A program made the position numbers and the translations under genes. Of a stretch of 64,000 nt of DNA, positions 7,398 through 16,469 are shown one piece after another. The stretch is taken from assembly GCA_965223045.1 (NCBI GenBank), contig CBDCVN010000013.1, forward strand, positions 1,612,001-1,676,000. Direction: 5' to 3'. Each line of letters begins with the position of its first letter. Position 1 is the first letter of the stretch. This DNA is from CBDCVN01 sp965223045 (GTDB lineage Bacteria > Deinococcota > Deinococci > Deinococcales > Trueperaceae). Under the pieces are notes generated by a model. The model searched no databases. It was given only the letters and a program-made list of their open reading frames with translations, and was not told the origin of the DNA.

Positions 7398-9569
7398 TTA
7401 AGAAGATGGTTCTTTAGGGCTATTTTGAAGGCGCGTCAAATGCTCAGGCAAAAAGCCTTTAGCAGCGATAAAAAGCACTACCAAAGCTAAAATCATATTG
7501 ACTACATCTTTTGTAAGCTCAGGGAAGGTAACATTCATTACAGCTCCACCATTTTTTAAAACTCCAAATAAAAAAGCGGAAAGTACTACACCTAGAGGAG
7601 TATTGTAACCTAAGAGAGCTACTGCTATGCCATCAAAACCATCACTAGTAGGTAAGGATTGTCTTAGCGAGTACTCTTCTAGGGCCCCTCCCAAAACATA
7701 ATGACAAGCAGTCAACCCTGCTAGGGCACCACTTATAGACATTGCTAGAACTGTATTTCTAGCTATATTTGCCCCACCATACTCTGCTGCTTTTGGAGAC
7801 AGTCCTACAGCTCTGAGTTCATAGCCCCATTTAGTACGCCATAAAAAGTAATAAACAAAAATAGCTGCTAAGATTGCTAGCAAAAAAGAACCATTGAGTT
7901 GTGTTGGTGGAATGGAAGTGTTTACTATATTGAGCTTCATGACTATACCAACAGTGTAAACTGCTATACCTGCTAAGAAAGCTATAATTATACGTATTAG
8001 AAGCCTACTTAGAGCTTTATTTAGGTTAGGTAAGATGGCAAAAACAAAGATAGCAAAGACAATAGAAGTTATAAAACCATAGTTAATAGGAATAACATTT
8101 GTCCCCGGATTTTTCTTTAAATCTATACCTAGTGCTGTTGGTAGGTGCTCGAAACGTGCCGCCTCTGAGATTAGCTGTGATTTAGGCTCAGAACCAGAAG
8201 CCTTGAAAGGTAATGTAAAAGTGATAGGACCATCTCCACCACGAGGCCAGCCCGCAATAATAACAACCCCTATGACAACAATACTAACTAGGATAGTTGT
8301 TATGCATGGTGATTGCCTAGATAGATTGCGTATCTGTGGTACTAAATTGAAAAAGAATACTATTAATGCAAGGATTACTAAAGTAATAATGATTCGCAAG
8401 GCAGGTGCAGCAAAGGTGTGGCTAGCCGAAAGTAAAAATAATAGTAGTGAAGACGCTATATAGTTAAGCAAAATAGTGTTAATCACTTCATTAGCACCAA
8501 AGCGTGCTTTAAGCCAACCCGGCAGTGCCCCCCAGAGACCACCACCAAGTGCTGCTGCTAACACCGCTAAAGGCAGCACTATGAATTTGGGTCCAGGCAA
8601 ATATATACCTGCTAACATAGCAAAAACAGCACCCAAAATCATTTGACCTGGCGCACCAATATTGAAAAGCCCTGCTCGAAAACTAAAAGCTACTGCAAGC
8701 CCTGTGAAAATAAGTGGAGTAGCAAATTTTAATGCTTCCATAAAACCTGAAATGTTTCCCAAGGAACTGATGAAAATAGTTTGATAGGCATACCATAGAG
8801 TATCAAGCCTACCTACTAGATAAATATAGGCGTTATTTATTTCTACTCCTCTACCCAAAGGCGTTGGTTGTAAAACTAAAATAACTATTGCAGCAGCTAT
8901 TAGTGCTAACAACATGGAGGTGGTAGGGATGGCTATTTTATGTATTAATGTATCAAACAAGCTGCTAAACTGTGGTACAAATCTAAAGCTGAGAATTGTA
9001 GCAAGAAACCCTACTGAAATGGATAAAAAAGCACTTAGGCCTATAGATCTATTGCTATAAGGCAAATTCCTTATTCTAACACCAGCTGCTTTCAAAGCTG
9101 ATATAGATTTATCAGGAGGGTTATTGGGAATGCTTTCTAGTATGGTTTTGACTACTTCAACATCAGTTGAGCGTCTTGGTTTTGCAATAGCCTGCTTAGC
9201 AACTTGAACTAGACCTTTAACCTTTGCACTTTCAAGAGAATGACTCACACTATTATAGCCATAAACATTAATGCTCATAAGCATTATTCCTGCTGAAAAC
9301 CACAGTCCTAAACGCATTTTATTTTTCAGCAAAGATGCCAAAGCAATGATACTAAGTGCTCCTAAGCTTATTAGTAATACCAATGTCTGGTGAGGTATTT
9401 CTATAGATGCTATACCACCTGTAAAGTCAATTACTCGATTAGGCAGAAGTAATGCTGTACCTTTAGCACCAAGTCCACGATGTATATTTGCCCAAGGAGC
9501 AAAGAAAATGCTTAGAATACTGAGTAGGGCGAGAACTCCCACGATAACTCTTTCATTCATTGGAGACAT
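7398..9569 (-). CDS. BMP/nucleoside-type ABC permease, subunit 1, unusually long
   Basis: At 723 residues this is about twice the size of ordinary YufP-type permeases (roughly 350). The canonical core is recognisable in two pieces: FRAGLFNIGAPGQMILGA and FGANEVINTILLNYIASSLL (about 300-380), then YELRAVGLSPKAAEYGG, SISGALAGLTA and GFDGIAVALLGYNTPLG (about 585-680). Before the core there is an extra region of about 270 residues with four to five helices. Inside it, a further roughly 180 residues of mostly hydrophobic sequence replace a short loop. The sequence reads through without a frameshift, so this looks like a genuine expanded form. The start ATG is at 9569. It forms a unit with the shorter permease downstream. 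Confidence 0.85.
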   Translation of the reverse strand: MSPMNERVIVGVLALLSILSIFFAPWANIHRGLGAKGTALLLPNRVIDFTGGIASIEIPHQTLVLLISLGALSIIALASLLKNKMRLGLWFSAGIMLMSINVYGYNSVSHSLESAKVKGLVQVAKQAIAKPRRSTDVEVVKTILESIPNNPPDKSISALKAAGVRIRNLPYSNRSIGLSAFLSISVGFLATILSFRFVPQFSSLFDTLIHKIAIPTTSMLLALIAAAIVILVLQPTPLGRGVEINNAYIYLVGRLDTLWYAYQTIFISSLGNISGFMEALKFATPLIFTGLAVAFSFRAGLFNIGAPGQMILGAVFAMLAGIYLPGPKFIVLPLAVLAAALGGGLWGALPGWLKARFGANEVINTILLNYIASSLLLFLLSASHTFAAPALRIIITLVILALIVFFFNLVPQIRNLSRQSPCITTILVSIVVIGVVIIAGWPRGGDGPITFTLPFKASGSEPKSQLISEAARFEHLPTALGIDLKKNPGTNVIPINYGFITSIVFAIFVFAILPNLNKALSRLLIRIIIAFLAGIAVYTVGIVMKLNIVNTSIPPTQLNGSFLLAILAAIFVYYFLWRTKWGYELRAVGLSPKAAEYGGANIARNTVLAMSISGALAGLTACHYVLGGALEEYSLRQSLPTSDGFDGIAVALLGYNTPLGVVLSAFLFGVLKNGGAVMNVTFPELTKDVVNMILALVVLFIAAKGFLPEHLTRLQNSPKEPSS

Positions 9570-9740
9570 TATTTCATAATTTGAGTGCTCAGATAAATAC
9601 TTACTTTATTTCAATTGAAATCCAAATGGTCAGAAAAGGTAAAAGATGCTGTCATTTTTCCTCGACAGTTGCTGATTTGGAAGCCAAAAATGGTGTGTTG
9701 TTCATGCTTCTTAATAAGTGGACCTTTTTTCTACTCACTA

Positions 9741-9766
9741 AGAGCGCCCTTATGCCGTGGCACTCT
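9741..9766 (-). terminator. Possible terminator of the MerR/B12 regulator gene
   Basis: Immediately after the regulator's stop codon, the minus-strand transcript can fold AGAGTGCC against GGCGCTCT (8 pairs, one G-U). There is no clean T-run after it on this strand. Read on the plus strand, the same hairpin (one mismatch) is followed by TTTTTATTTTTG. Confidence 0.4.
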
Positions 9767-9768
9767 TT

Positions 9769-10650
9769 TTATTTTTGATTATCTGAGATCATCTGCACCA
9801 ATTTATCAGCTACAACCTCTGGATCATTACCCAAAAACTGAGCCCCTAGCTGATCAGCACTCATTTTTGTTTGACCCATAAACACTGAGCCACCAACAAT
9901 AACAATCTCAGCAAGGCTTTTAAGAGCATCTTTGGGAAGTGTCTCAACACATGCTTTTTGAGTCACAGATAGAACAACTGCTTTAGCTAAAACTTTTTCA
10001 CTAAAACTTTTTAAATCATCAAGAGGCATATTGGGGCCAAGGTAATAGGTTTTTATACCTCTGCGACGTAAAAATATAGCAGTAATTAGTGCTCCCATTT
10101 CATGTGGCTCACCCGGCAAAGTAGAAACTACTACGGCAGGATCTAAGCCTGATCCTAAAAGTTGAAAGTATTCCTGTAGTTTGCCACGAATAAAGACACT
10201 AGCTAAGTGCTCTTGAGCTATCGCCACTTGGCCTTTGTGCCAACCCTCTCCAATACGCTGCATAGCTGGTACTACAACTTCTAAAATTACAGCTTTAAAA
10301 GAGTGGAGCCCATAAGCTTCAGATAAAACCTTCTCTGCTAAGTTAGTGTCTAGGTTTAGTAGAGCTTGCTCGAGTTCCTCCAAAAGCACCCCAGAACTCC
10401 TAGGTAGGTCTAAGGTAGAAGTTTCAATATGATGCTGTATAGCCTTAGCAGTAGGCATACCATTTTGTATATTTTTATAAACTTGCTTGACTGCTGAAAT
10501 GTCTACTTCAGAGTAAGTTCTGTGCCCACCGGGGGTACGCTTAGGCAATGGGAATTGATAACGATTTTCCCACTGGCGTAAGGTGGCAATACCAACTCCA
10601 GTACGCTTTTCAACTTCTTTTATGCTGTAGTATCCTTGGTTTTTACTCAT
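9769..10650 (-). CDS. MerR-family regulator with cobalamin-binding photosensor domain (CarH/LitR-like)
   Basis: This 293-residue protein has an N-terminal MerR winged helix (YYSIKEVEKRTGVGIATLRQWENRY, shown here as two parts: YYSIKEVEKRTG and IATLRQWENRY, about 7-31; RTPGGHRTYS wing). A helical bundle follows with the W-x9-EH signature (W137, E147-H148), and then a Rossmann B12 domain with GEPHEMG, whose H183 is in the position of the lower axial ligand. In Thermus and Myxococcus relatives, adenosylcobalamin-bound tetramers repress carotenoid or photolyase genes in the dark and light releases them. All landmark residues are present, so B12 binding is likely. The controlled genes are not obvious here; autoregulation is plausible. 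Confidence 0.88.
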   Translation of the reverse strand: MSKNQGYYSIKEVEKRTGVGIATLRQWENRYQFPLPKRTPGGHRTYSEVDISAVKQVYKNIQNGMPTAKAIQHHIETSTLDLPRSSGVLLEELEQALLNLDTNLAEKVLSEAYGLHSFKAVILEVVVPAMQRIGEGWHKGQVAIAQEHLASVFIRGKLQEYFQLLGSGLDPAVVVSTLPGEPHEMGALITAIFLRRRGIKTYYLGPNMPLDDLKSFSEKVLAKAVVLSVTQKACVETLPKDALKSLAEIVIVGGSVFMGQTKMSADQLGAQFLGNDPEVVADKLVQMISDNQK

Positions 10651-10670
10651 GTTGACTTTCTGTATAGGTT

Positions 10671-10700
10671 ATGATACATTTTTTGTAGAGTTTGTGTCAA
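10671..10700 (-). promoter_or_regulatory. Sigma-70-like promoter of the MerR/B12 regulator
   Basis: On the minus strand a perfect TTGACA (10700-10695) is followed after 18 bases by TATCAT (10676-10671), about 21 bases before the regulator's ATG. CarH-type proteins bind across -35 elements, so this is also the likely site of autoregulation. The short leader leaves little room for other control. Confidence 0.6.
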
Positions 10701-10748
10701 GGATAACTAATTCAAATCCAAAAGCATCTTGACAGAAAGGAATATAAC

Positions 10749-11696
10749 ATGTCCAAAACAGTAATTTCAGTGGTCTTAGCTTTCATAATTATAACTCATC
10801 TAGCATATGCTCAAGCAGTTCCTCAGTGGGTTAAAAATAATGCCAAATGGTGGGCCGAGGGAACTATTTCTGAAGATGAATTTGTACAAGGCCTTAAAGT
10901 TCTTATAAAAGACGGAATTTTAGTAGTTCCCCCTACAGAAGTTAGTTCTGAAAGCTCTGAAGGTGTTCCTGAATGGGTTAAGCAAACTGCTATCTGGTGG
11001 GCTGATGGAACTGTTAGCGATGAGGAGTTTGTTAGTGCAGTGCAGCCTCTAATGAAAACTGGTGTAATTACTATAGACACAAAAACACAAGCAACCTCTC
11101 AAGCCAATGCAATGTCAGCAGAATCACAAACAGAAATGGCATCTGCTGCACCAAAAGAATCAACACAAGGTGACTCAGTACTTAATGCTTTGCAAACAGA
11201 ACTAGACGGATGTCAAGAAATTAAAAAAGCCTATCAACGTCTAGATTGTGAAAAGGAAGTCAAAGCAAAAATCACTATGCATGACTATAAAAATAATGCC
11301 AAAGCACATCAAGTTGGCCCTATAACTTTTTATTGGAAGGGAATAGGCTCTGAGGGAAATGAGTTTGAGATCACAGAAACTGGACAAGCTGTACTAAATG
11401 TTCGTATGTTAGCGGAAAATACAGGCTCTACTGATAATGTTGCCCTTGCTTGCACTGGACCTGCTGTTTGCAGTTATGATGTATGGAATGGCGAAAAGGC
11501 ATTTAAGTATTCAGGTATGGACTTTACTAATGGACAAATAGTACTTAAACCCGGCGACTTTAGAGAATTTAATATGCTATTTGGCCCTAATATTGGTTAC
11601 GGTGGCACTAAATTTGAATACGATTCTTCTAAACTCTATGTTTTTAGAATAGCAGAGCCTTGGGGATCTTTAGATCTTCCTTTAGATTTACCCTAA
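10749..11696 (+). CDS. Secreted protein with two archaeal-style WWA/DG repeats
   Basis: This 315-residue exported protein has a signal peptide (about 1-21, cleavage near AYA-QA). Two tandem repeats of about 35 residues follow: VPQWVKNNAKWWAEGTISED and, near residue 75, VPEWVKQTAIWWADGTVSDE, each ending in a hydrophobic helix plus strand. This W-V-K-x-x-A-x-W-W-A-x-G module is very common in secreted proteins of ammonia-oxidising archaea. A Ser/Gln/Ala-rich linker (about 115-145) leads to a C-terminal beta-rich domain with cysteines (CTGPAVCSYDVW). The function is unknown. The start has an AAAGGA site 6-8 bases before the ATG. It is divergent from the MerR/B12 regulator and may be under its control. 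Confidence 0.75.
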   Translation: MSKTVISVVLAFIIITHLAYAQAVPQWVKNNAKWWAEGTISEDEFVQGLKVLIKDGILVVPPTEVSSESSEGVPEWVKQTAIWWADGTVSDEEFVSAVQPLMKTGVITIDTKTQATSQANAMSAESQTEMASAAPKESTQGDSVLNALQTELDGCQEIKKAYQRLDCEKEVKAKITMHDYKNNAKAHQVGPITFYWKGIGSEGNEFEITETGQAVLNVRMLAENTGSTDNVALACTGPAVCSYDVWNGEKAFKYSGMDFTNGQIVLKPGDFREFNMLFGPNIGYGGTKFEYDSSKLYVFRIAEPWGSLDLPLDLP

Positions 11697-11774
11697 AGGT
11701 CAATATTTTGAGAAAAGGTAGGGCTTCACAAATGTTGACATCAACTTTTTTTAAAAGGGTTAAGAAATAAAACT

Positions 11775-11903
11775 ATGACTTGCCCAAAATGTAATTCTGA
11801 GAATGCTGTAGACAATGCTCACAAACATAATAAAGAGCAAAAATATGCGTGTGAGGATTGTGGTAGACAATTTGTCGAGAACTCTACTAAAAAGATAATA
11901 TGA
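11775..11903 (+). CDS. 42-residue zinc-ribbon protein, IS1-like
   Basis: This small frame encodes two Cys pairs, MTCPKC and CEDCGRQF, separated by 23 residues that include NAHKHNKEQKYA. The pattern closely matches the zinc ribbon that starts IS1-family InsA transposase proteins. No InsB-like sequence follows, so it is either a relic of an insertion sequence or a free-standing zinc-ribbon protein. An AAGGGTTAAG stretch lies upstream but is not a strong ribosome site. Confidence 0.45.
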   Translation: MTCPKCNSENAVDNAHKHNKEQKYACEDCGRQFVENSTKKII

Positions 11904-12038
11904 GATACAATATAAGCTTTTTCGACTTTAGCCAAAATTAGACTTATAATTTTCTATGTTTGTCATAAACTTGTAACAGAAATAGCCTTAAAATCTTTTT
12001 GGGTAGAAATTTTCTCTACCGCATTAAATAGAAGTTTT

Positions 12039-13763
12039 ATGTGGCAACCCTCGTTCTTTTCTATACCCCTTTTCCTAGTTGCTATAATTGCTGCTTTACT
12101 AGCCCTTTTTCTATGGCAGCATCGTGAAGCAACAGGAGCTAAGGAATTAACTTTTACTGTTTTAGCAGCAGGTTTCTGGTCCTTTGCTTATGGATTTGAG
12201 CTAATGAGCTCAGAAATATCTTCTGTGCTTATTTGGGCCAAAATATCATATTTGGGTATAGCTACTTTACCTGTTGGTTGGTTTTTATTTTGCTTAAGTT
12301 TTAGTGGTGTTCTCAAAAGATTTCGAGTCAGAAATCTAGCACTTTTTGTGTTACCAATTGCAACCATTGCTTTAGCTTTTAGTAATGAGCAGCATGAGCT
12401 TATTTGGTCAAGTATACACCTAAGCCCTTATCAAACTTTTGCACATAATTATGGATTATGGTTTTGGCTTAACCTTTTGTATGCTTATGCTTTACTGATT
12501 GCTGGCACACTAACTTTACTCCTTAGGCTTTTTCACTCTCCTGAAAAATATCAAGGACAATTAGTAAGCTTAGTTGTTGGGGTATCTTTGCCAATAGTTG
12601 GTAATCTTGTTTATGTAACAGGTGTTTTTCAAGTCATAGATCTAGCACCCTTTGGTTTTACTCTAAGTGCTTTAATAATGTCTTGGGGTATATTTAGCCA
12701 AAGTCTTTTTGACCTTGTACCAGTTGCACGTAGTTTAGCTGTAGAACAAATGAATGAAGGAGTCATTGTATTAGATAACAAGCGGCGTTTATTAGACATA
12801 AATAGTGCTGCTGGTAATATGTTAGGTATAGATAAAGCTAGTATGATTGGTGCTTCGCTTGAGGATACATCTAAAGAATTAGCTGAAGCTGCTATAAACC
12901 CTCATCAACCTCAAAGGTTTAAATTAAAAGAGCGTGTTATGGAATTAAAGGCATCTCCTTTAAAACGAGGTGATCACACTCAAGGGCAAATCCTAGTTTT
13001 GTTTGATATAACTGAGCAAGCTGAAATTGAAAAAACCCTAAGAAAAGCTAAAGAAGCAGCAGACCTTGCTAGAAGTGCACAGAATAACTTGTTAGCCAAT
13101 ATGGGGCATGAGCTAAATACTCCACTAACAGCCATAATTGGCTTTGGTGAACTTCTGCATGCTGAAATTTCTGATTCCTTAAGTGATGCTCATAGACAAT
13201 ATCTAAACAACGTCTTAGAACAGAGTGACCATTTAAAAAAAGCAATCCAAAAGGTCCTTGATTATGCTAACTTAGAAAAGAATGTAGCCAAAATTGAAGT
13301 TTGCCATTTTAAGTTAAAGAGTTTTTTAGAGAGTAATGCTAAAGCAATGATGAAACAGTTTTCTGATGAAGGTAATCGCTTTAAGATGAAGATACATGAG
13401 CCTCTGGGAGGAATAAGCAGTGATCAAAGTAAACTCCAACAAATTTTATATCAACTTTTAGATAATGCTAATAAGTTTACCAAAGATGGTGAAATTATTT
13501 TGAGTGCTAAGAAAGAAGATAAAGGATTTGTAATCAGTGTAAGTGATACAGGTATAGGCATTGCTGAAGAGCATTTTGAGCATATATTTACTTCTTTTAT
13601 GCAACTTGACAACTCACAAACTAGGCGCTATGGAGGAAACGGTTTAGGTTTAACCATTTGTAAACGTTATGCTGAAATTTTAGGTGGACGTATTGTTGTT
13701 GAGAGTAAACTTGGTGAGGGAGCAACTTTTAGTTTGCACTTACCTTTTGCAATTGAAAGCTAA
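12039..13763 (+). CDS. Histidine kinase with N-terminal 7TM sensor and PAS domain
   Basis: The 574-residue protein has seven hydrophobic helices in residues 1-225, the known 7TM kinase input module. A PAS-like domain follows (about 230-330, EQMNEGVIVLDNKRRLLDIN), then a short coiled coil and the HisKA helix LLANMGHELNTPLTAI (His near 358). The HATPase domain has N box QILYQLLDNANKF, SVSDTGIGIAEEHFEHIF and RRYGGNGLGLTICK. There is no receiver domain and no adjacent response regulator, so it is an orphan kinase. The malQ start lies 10 bases after its stop, so the two may share a transcript; whether that means carbohydrate sensing is speculative. Confidence 0.87.
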   Translation: MWQPSFFSIPLFLVAIIAALLALFLWQHREATGAKELTFTVLAAGFWSFAYGFELMSSEISSVLIWAKISYLGIATLPVGWFLFCLSFSGVLKRFRVRNLALFVLPIATIALAFSNEQHELIWSSIHLSPYQTFAHNYGLWFWLNLLYAYALLIAGTLTLLLRLFHSPEKYQGQLVSLVVGVSLPIVGNLVYVTGVFQVIDLAPFGFTLSALIMSWGIFSQSLFDLVPVARSLAVEQMNEGVIVLDNKRRLLDINSAAGNMLGIDKASMIGASLEDTSKELAEAAINPHQPQRFKLKERVMELKASPLKRGDHTQGQILVLFDITEQAEIEKTLRKAKEAADLARSAQNNLLANMGHELNTPLTAIIGFGELLHAEISDSLSDAHRQYLNNVLEQSDHLKKAIQKVLDYANLEKNVAKIEVCHFKLKSFLESNAKAMMKQFSDEGNRFKMKIHEPLGGISSDQSKLQQILYQLLDNANKFTKDGEIILSAKKEDKGFVISVSDTGIGIAEEHFEHIFTSFMQLDNSQTRRYGGNGLGLTICKRYAEILGGRIVVESKLGEGATFSLHLPFAIES

Positions 13764-13773
13764 GTAGGAAAAG

Positions 13774-15285
13774 TTGCATAATTCTATACACTTTCAACGC
13801 TCTGCAGGTATTATCCTACACCCTACTTCTTTGCCTAGTAGTTATGGAATTGGTGAATTAGGTAGTAGTGCCCTTAAGTGGATTGACTTTTTAGTTCAAT
13901 CTGGTCAACAACTGTGGCAAGTTATGCCTTTAGGGCATACTGGCTATGGTGATAGCCCTTACCAGTCTTTTAGTGCTTTTGCTGGAAATCCTTATCTTAT
14001 AAGCCTTGAATTACTTCTTCAGGAAAATTTATTAGCAGAAGAACACCTTAGGGACCTTCCTCAATTCCCTTATGGAAAGGTTGATTATGGTCAAGTTATC
14101 CCTATTAAGTTGAGGGTGTTAAGGGACTCTTATGAGATTTTTAAAACTCGAGAACAAAAAAAGCAAGCTCAGGCCTTTACCAACTTCTGTGAAAATGAAA
14201 GCTACTGGCTTGATGATTATGCATTATTCATGGCTTGTAAAGAAGCTAATCAAGGCAAAACTTGGCAAAATTGGCAAGCAGAGATCCGCACCCGTACCCC
14301 TGAAGCTTTAAGCTATTGGCAAGAGAACTTAGCAGATAGCATAACAAAGTACAAATACTGGCAGTGGCTTTTCTTTAGTCATTGGCAGACAGTAAAAAAC
14401 TATGCCAATAAAAAAGGTATTCGCATTATAGGGGATGTTCCTATCTTTGTAGCTAGTGATTCTGCTGATGCTTGGGCTCATTCCGAGCTTTTTTACCTTG
14501 ATGACAAGGGGAACCCTACAGTAGTTGCAGGCGTGCCTCCAGATTACTTTAGTGAAACGGGACAACGTTGGGGTAACCCCCTTTACAATTGGAAAATTAT
14601 GAGACAACAGGGGTTTTCTTGGTGGATACAACGATTAAAGCAGGCTTTTAGACTTTTTGATATAGTGCGTATAGATCACTTTCGAGGCCTAGAAGCTTAT
14701 TGGGAAATTCCTACTGAGGAAGAGACTGCTGTTAAAGGTCGTTGGGTTAAAGGTCCTGGCCAGGACTTTTTTGATGCCATTAAGAGCGAAATTACTGGAC
14801 CCCTCCCAATTATTGCTGAAGATTTAGGGGTTATCACTTCTACAGTGGAAGAACTACGCGATGACAATAAGTTGTTGGGTATGAAGGTTTTACAATTTGC
14901 TTTTACTGACCCTAATAATTCATACTTGCCACACAATCACTTGCCTAGTAGTGTTGTTTATACAGGTACTCATGATAATGATACCACAGTAGGTTGGTTT
15001 GCAAAGATTACCAAACAGGAAAAGGATTTTGTTTGTCGTTATCTTGATAAAGATGGCAGCAACATTTCATGGGACTTTATTCGATTAGCTTACAGTTCAC
15101 CTGCTACTCTTGCGATAACTACCTTACAAGATATTTTGGGTCTTGATAGTAAAGCGCGTATGAATACTCCTAGTGAGGCTTCTGGTAATTGGTCTTGGCG
15201 TTTTAAATTTTCAGATATTCCTAAAGATTCCCCAGAAAAGTTAAGAGAGATAGCAGAGGTATATGGGCGTTGGTCAACAGCCTAA
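13774..15285 (+). CDS. malQ: 4-alpha-glucanotransferase (amylomaltase, GH77)
   Basis: This 503-residue cytoplasmic enzyme transfers alpha-1,4-glucan segments in maltodextrin and glycogen metabolism. The N-terminus carries LHPTSLPSSYGIGELG and the sugar-site loop LGHTGYGDSPYQSFSAFAGN typical of bacterial and plant GH77 enzymes. The catalytic nucleophile is in IVRIDHFRGLEAYWEIP, the acid/base glutamate in IIAEDLGVIT, and the third carboxylate in YTGTHDNDTT. Its length is standard for the family. Start: TTG at 13774 with AGGAAAAG just upstream, no in-frame ATG nearby. It follows the 7TM kinase by 10 bases. Confidence 0.95.
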   Translation: MHNSIHFQRSAGIILHPTSLPSSYGIGELGSSALKWIDFLVQSGQQLWQVMPLGHTGYGDSPYQSFSAFAGNPYLISLELLLQENLLAEEHLRDLPQFPYGKVDYGQVIPIKLRVLRDSYEIFKTREQKKQAQAFTNFCENESYWLDDYALFMACKEANQGKTWQNWQAEIRTRTPEALSYWQENLADSITKYKYWQWLFFSHWQTVKNYANKKGIRIIGDVPIFVASDSADAWAHSELFYLDDKGNPTVVAGVPPDYFSETGQRWGNPLYNWKIMRQQGFSWWIQRLKQAFRLFDIVRIDHFRGLEAYWEIPTEEETAVKGRWVKGPGQDFFDAIKSEITGPLPIIAEDLGVITSTVEELRDDNKLLGMKVLQFAFTDPNNSYLPHNHLPSSVVYTGTHDNDTTVGWFAKITKQEKDFVCRYLDKDGSNISWDFIRLAYSSPATLAITTLQDILGLDSKARMNTPSEASGNWSWRFKFSDIPKDSPEKLREIAEVYGRWSTA

Positions 15286-15357
15286 GTTGTACTAATTAAG
15301 TCAGCAGCTACCAATAGCGATGATTTTTTGTTTCACAAAATTTCAATTTATAAGAAA

Positions 15358-16341
15358 TTAAGGGACAAGAATCCTACCAATATAATTGGTGTCTGTACCA
15401 AACCAAATTTCATTTGTGGTTTCGTGATAGTACATATGTCGAATAGATCCTCCACTAGGCACACTTCTTATTGCAAAAAATTCTTCTGTTTGTGGATCGA
15501 AACCCACTAAGTGATTAGGAAGATAACCAGTTTCCGCAATCCAAATGCGGTCTTTAGCATCTCGAGCAGTACCATAAGGCCTAGATGTTTTGCCACTAGG
15601 CATAGTCCACTCTTTAAATTCTTGATTCTCAGGATTGTAACTGCCCAAATAACCCTCATTATAATCCACGTACCAAATCTTGCCATCAGTAGTTATTTCT
15701 AATCGACGTGGGCGGGTGGCTGCTCGAGGCAAATTAACTTCTTCAAGTGTTAGTGTTTTAGGGTCGATTGTGGCAAGCTTATTTGTGCCCAGCAATACAA
15801 TCCAAGGTCTATTGTCTATTGTTCGTTTAATACCATAAGGCCTTGCTCGTGAAGTAGGCACTTTTATAAGTTGGGTTTGGCCAGTGACCATATCTAGTTT
15901 GCCAATGAAATTACTTTGTTGCAAAGTAAACCAGATATCACCTTCTGTACCAAAAACCAGTGTATGTGGGTCGGTAGCAGATCGGTCTGGCATAGAGAAT
16001 CTAGTAATCTGACCTGTTTCTGGGTTTAGTTTGCCTATATGAGCATTGCGATTGCCTGCGTACCACACAAAGCCTCCATCATCAACAATGAGATTATGGG
16101 GGTGTGTACCTGCTTCTAATTCGTAGCGTCGAAACTTGCCTGTGTTAGGTTCAAGGTAGGCAATGTAGTTTCCACTTTGACCACAAAACCAAACTCTATT
16201 TAGTGAATCTACATAGGGGTCTCGAGGACGCGAACCGCTCCACGGCACAAGCCATTCTTCTATTTCTATATCAACGCTTTGACAAAAACCATAAAGCAAA
16301 GATGGTATAAGCAGTAGTAAACTACACTTTAGAAACTTCAT
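15358..16341 (-). CDS. Secreted Vgb-like (streptogramin lyase family) beta-propeller protein
   Basis: The 327-residue protein has a signal peptide (MKFLKCSLLLLIPSLLYG) and then about six propeller blades recognised by repeating segments such as GDIWFTLQQSNFIGKLD, GFVWYAGNRNAHIGKLN and KIWYVDYNEGYLGSYN. It resembles virginiamycin B lyase, but most family members with signal peptides are not known to act on antibiotics. I therefore call only the fold and export. The catalytic His and Glu of true Vgb cannot be confirmed by eye. It is convergent with malQ. Confidence 0.75.
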   Translation of the reverse strand: MKFLKCSLLLLIPSLLYGFCQSVDIEIEEWLVPWSGSRPRDPYVDSLNRVWFCGQSGNYIAYLEPNTGKFRRYELEAGTHPHNLIVDDGGFVWYAGNRNAHIGKLNPETGQITRFSMPDRSATDPHTLVFGTEGDIWFTLQQSNFIGKLDMVTGQTQLIKVPTSRARPYGIKRTIDNRPWIVLLGTNKLATIDPKTLTLEEVNLPRAATRPRRLEITTDGKIWYVDYNEGYLGSYNPENQEFKEWTMPSGKTSRPYGTARDAKDRIWIAETGYLPNHLVGFDPQTEEFFAIRSVPSGGSIRHMYYHETTNEIWFGTDTNYIGRILVP

Positions 16342-16469
16342 AAGAATAATCTCCTTTACTTACTACCACACATTTCATCATTTAATGAGTGAGTATAGTT
16401 CCTTATTCATTGAAAGTATAATTATGCAAAGCATGAAAATTTCTTTTGGCTCTTGGTAAACTTAAAGCT

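Noticed and set aside
9560..9881. Two plus-strand frames between the permease and MerR/B12 genes
   Set aside because: They overlap the 3' end of the regulator on the other strand, have no recognisable domain and only fill a spacer.
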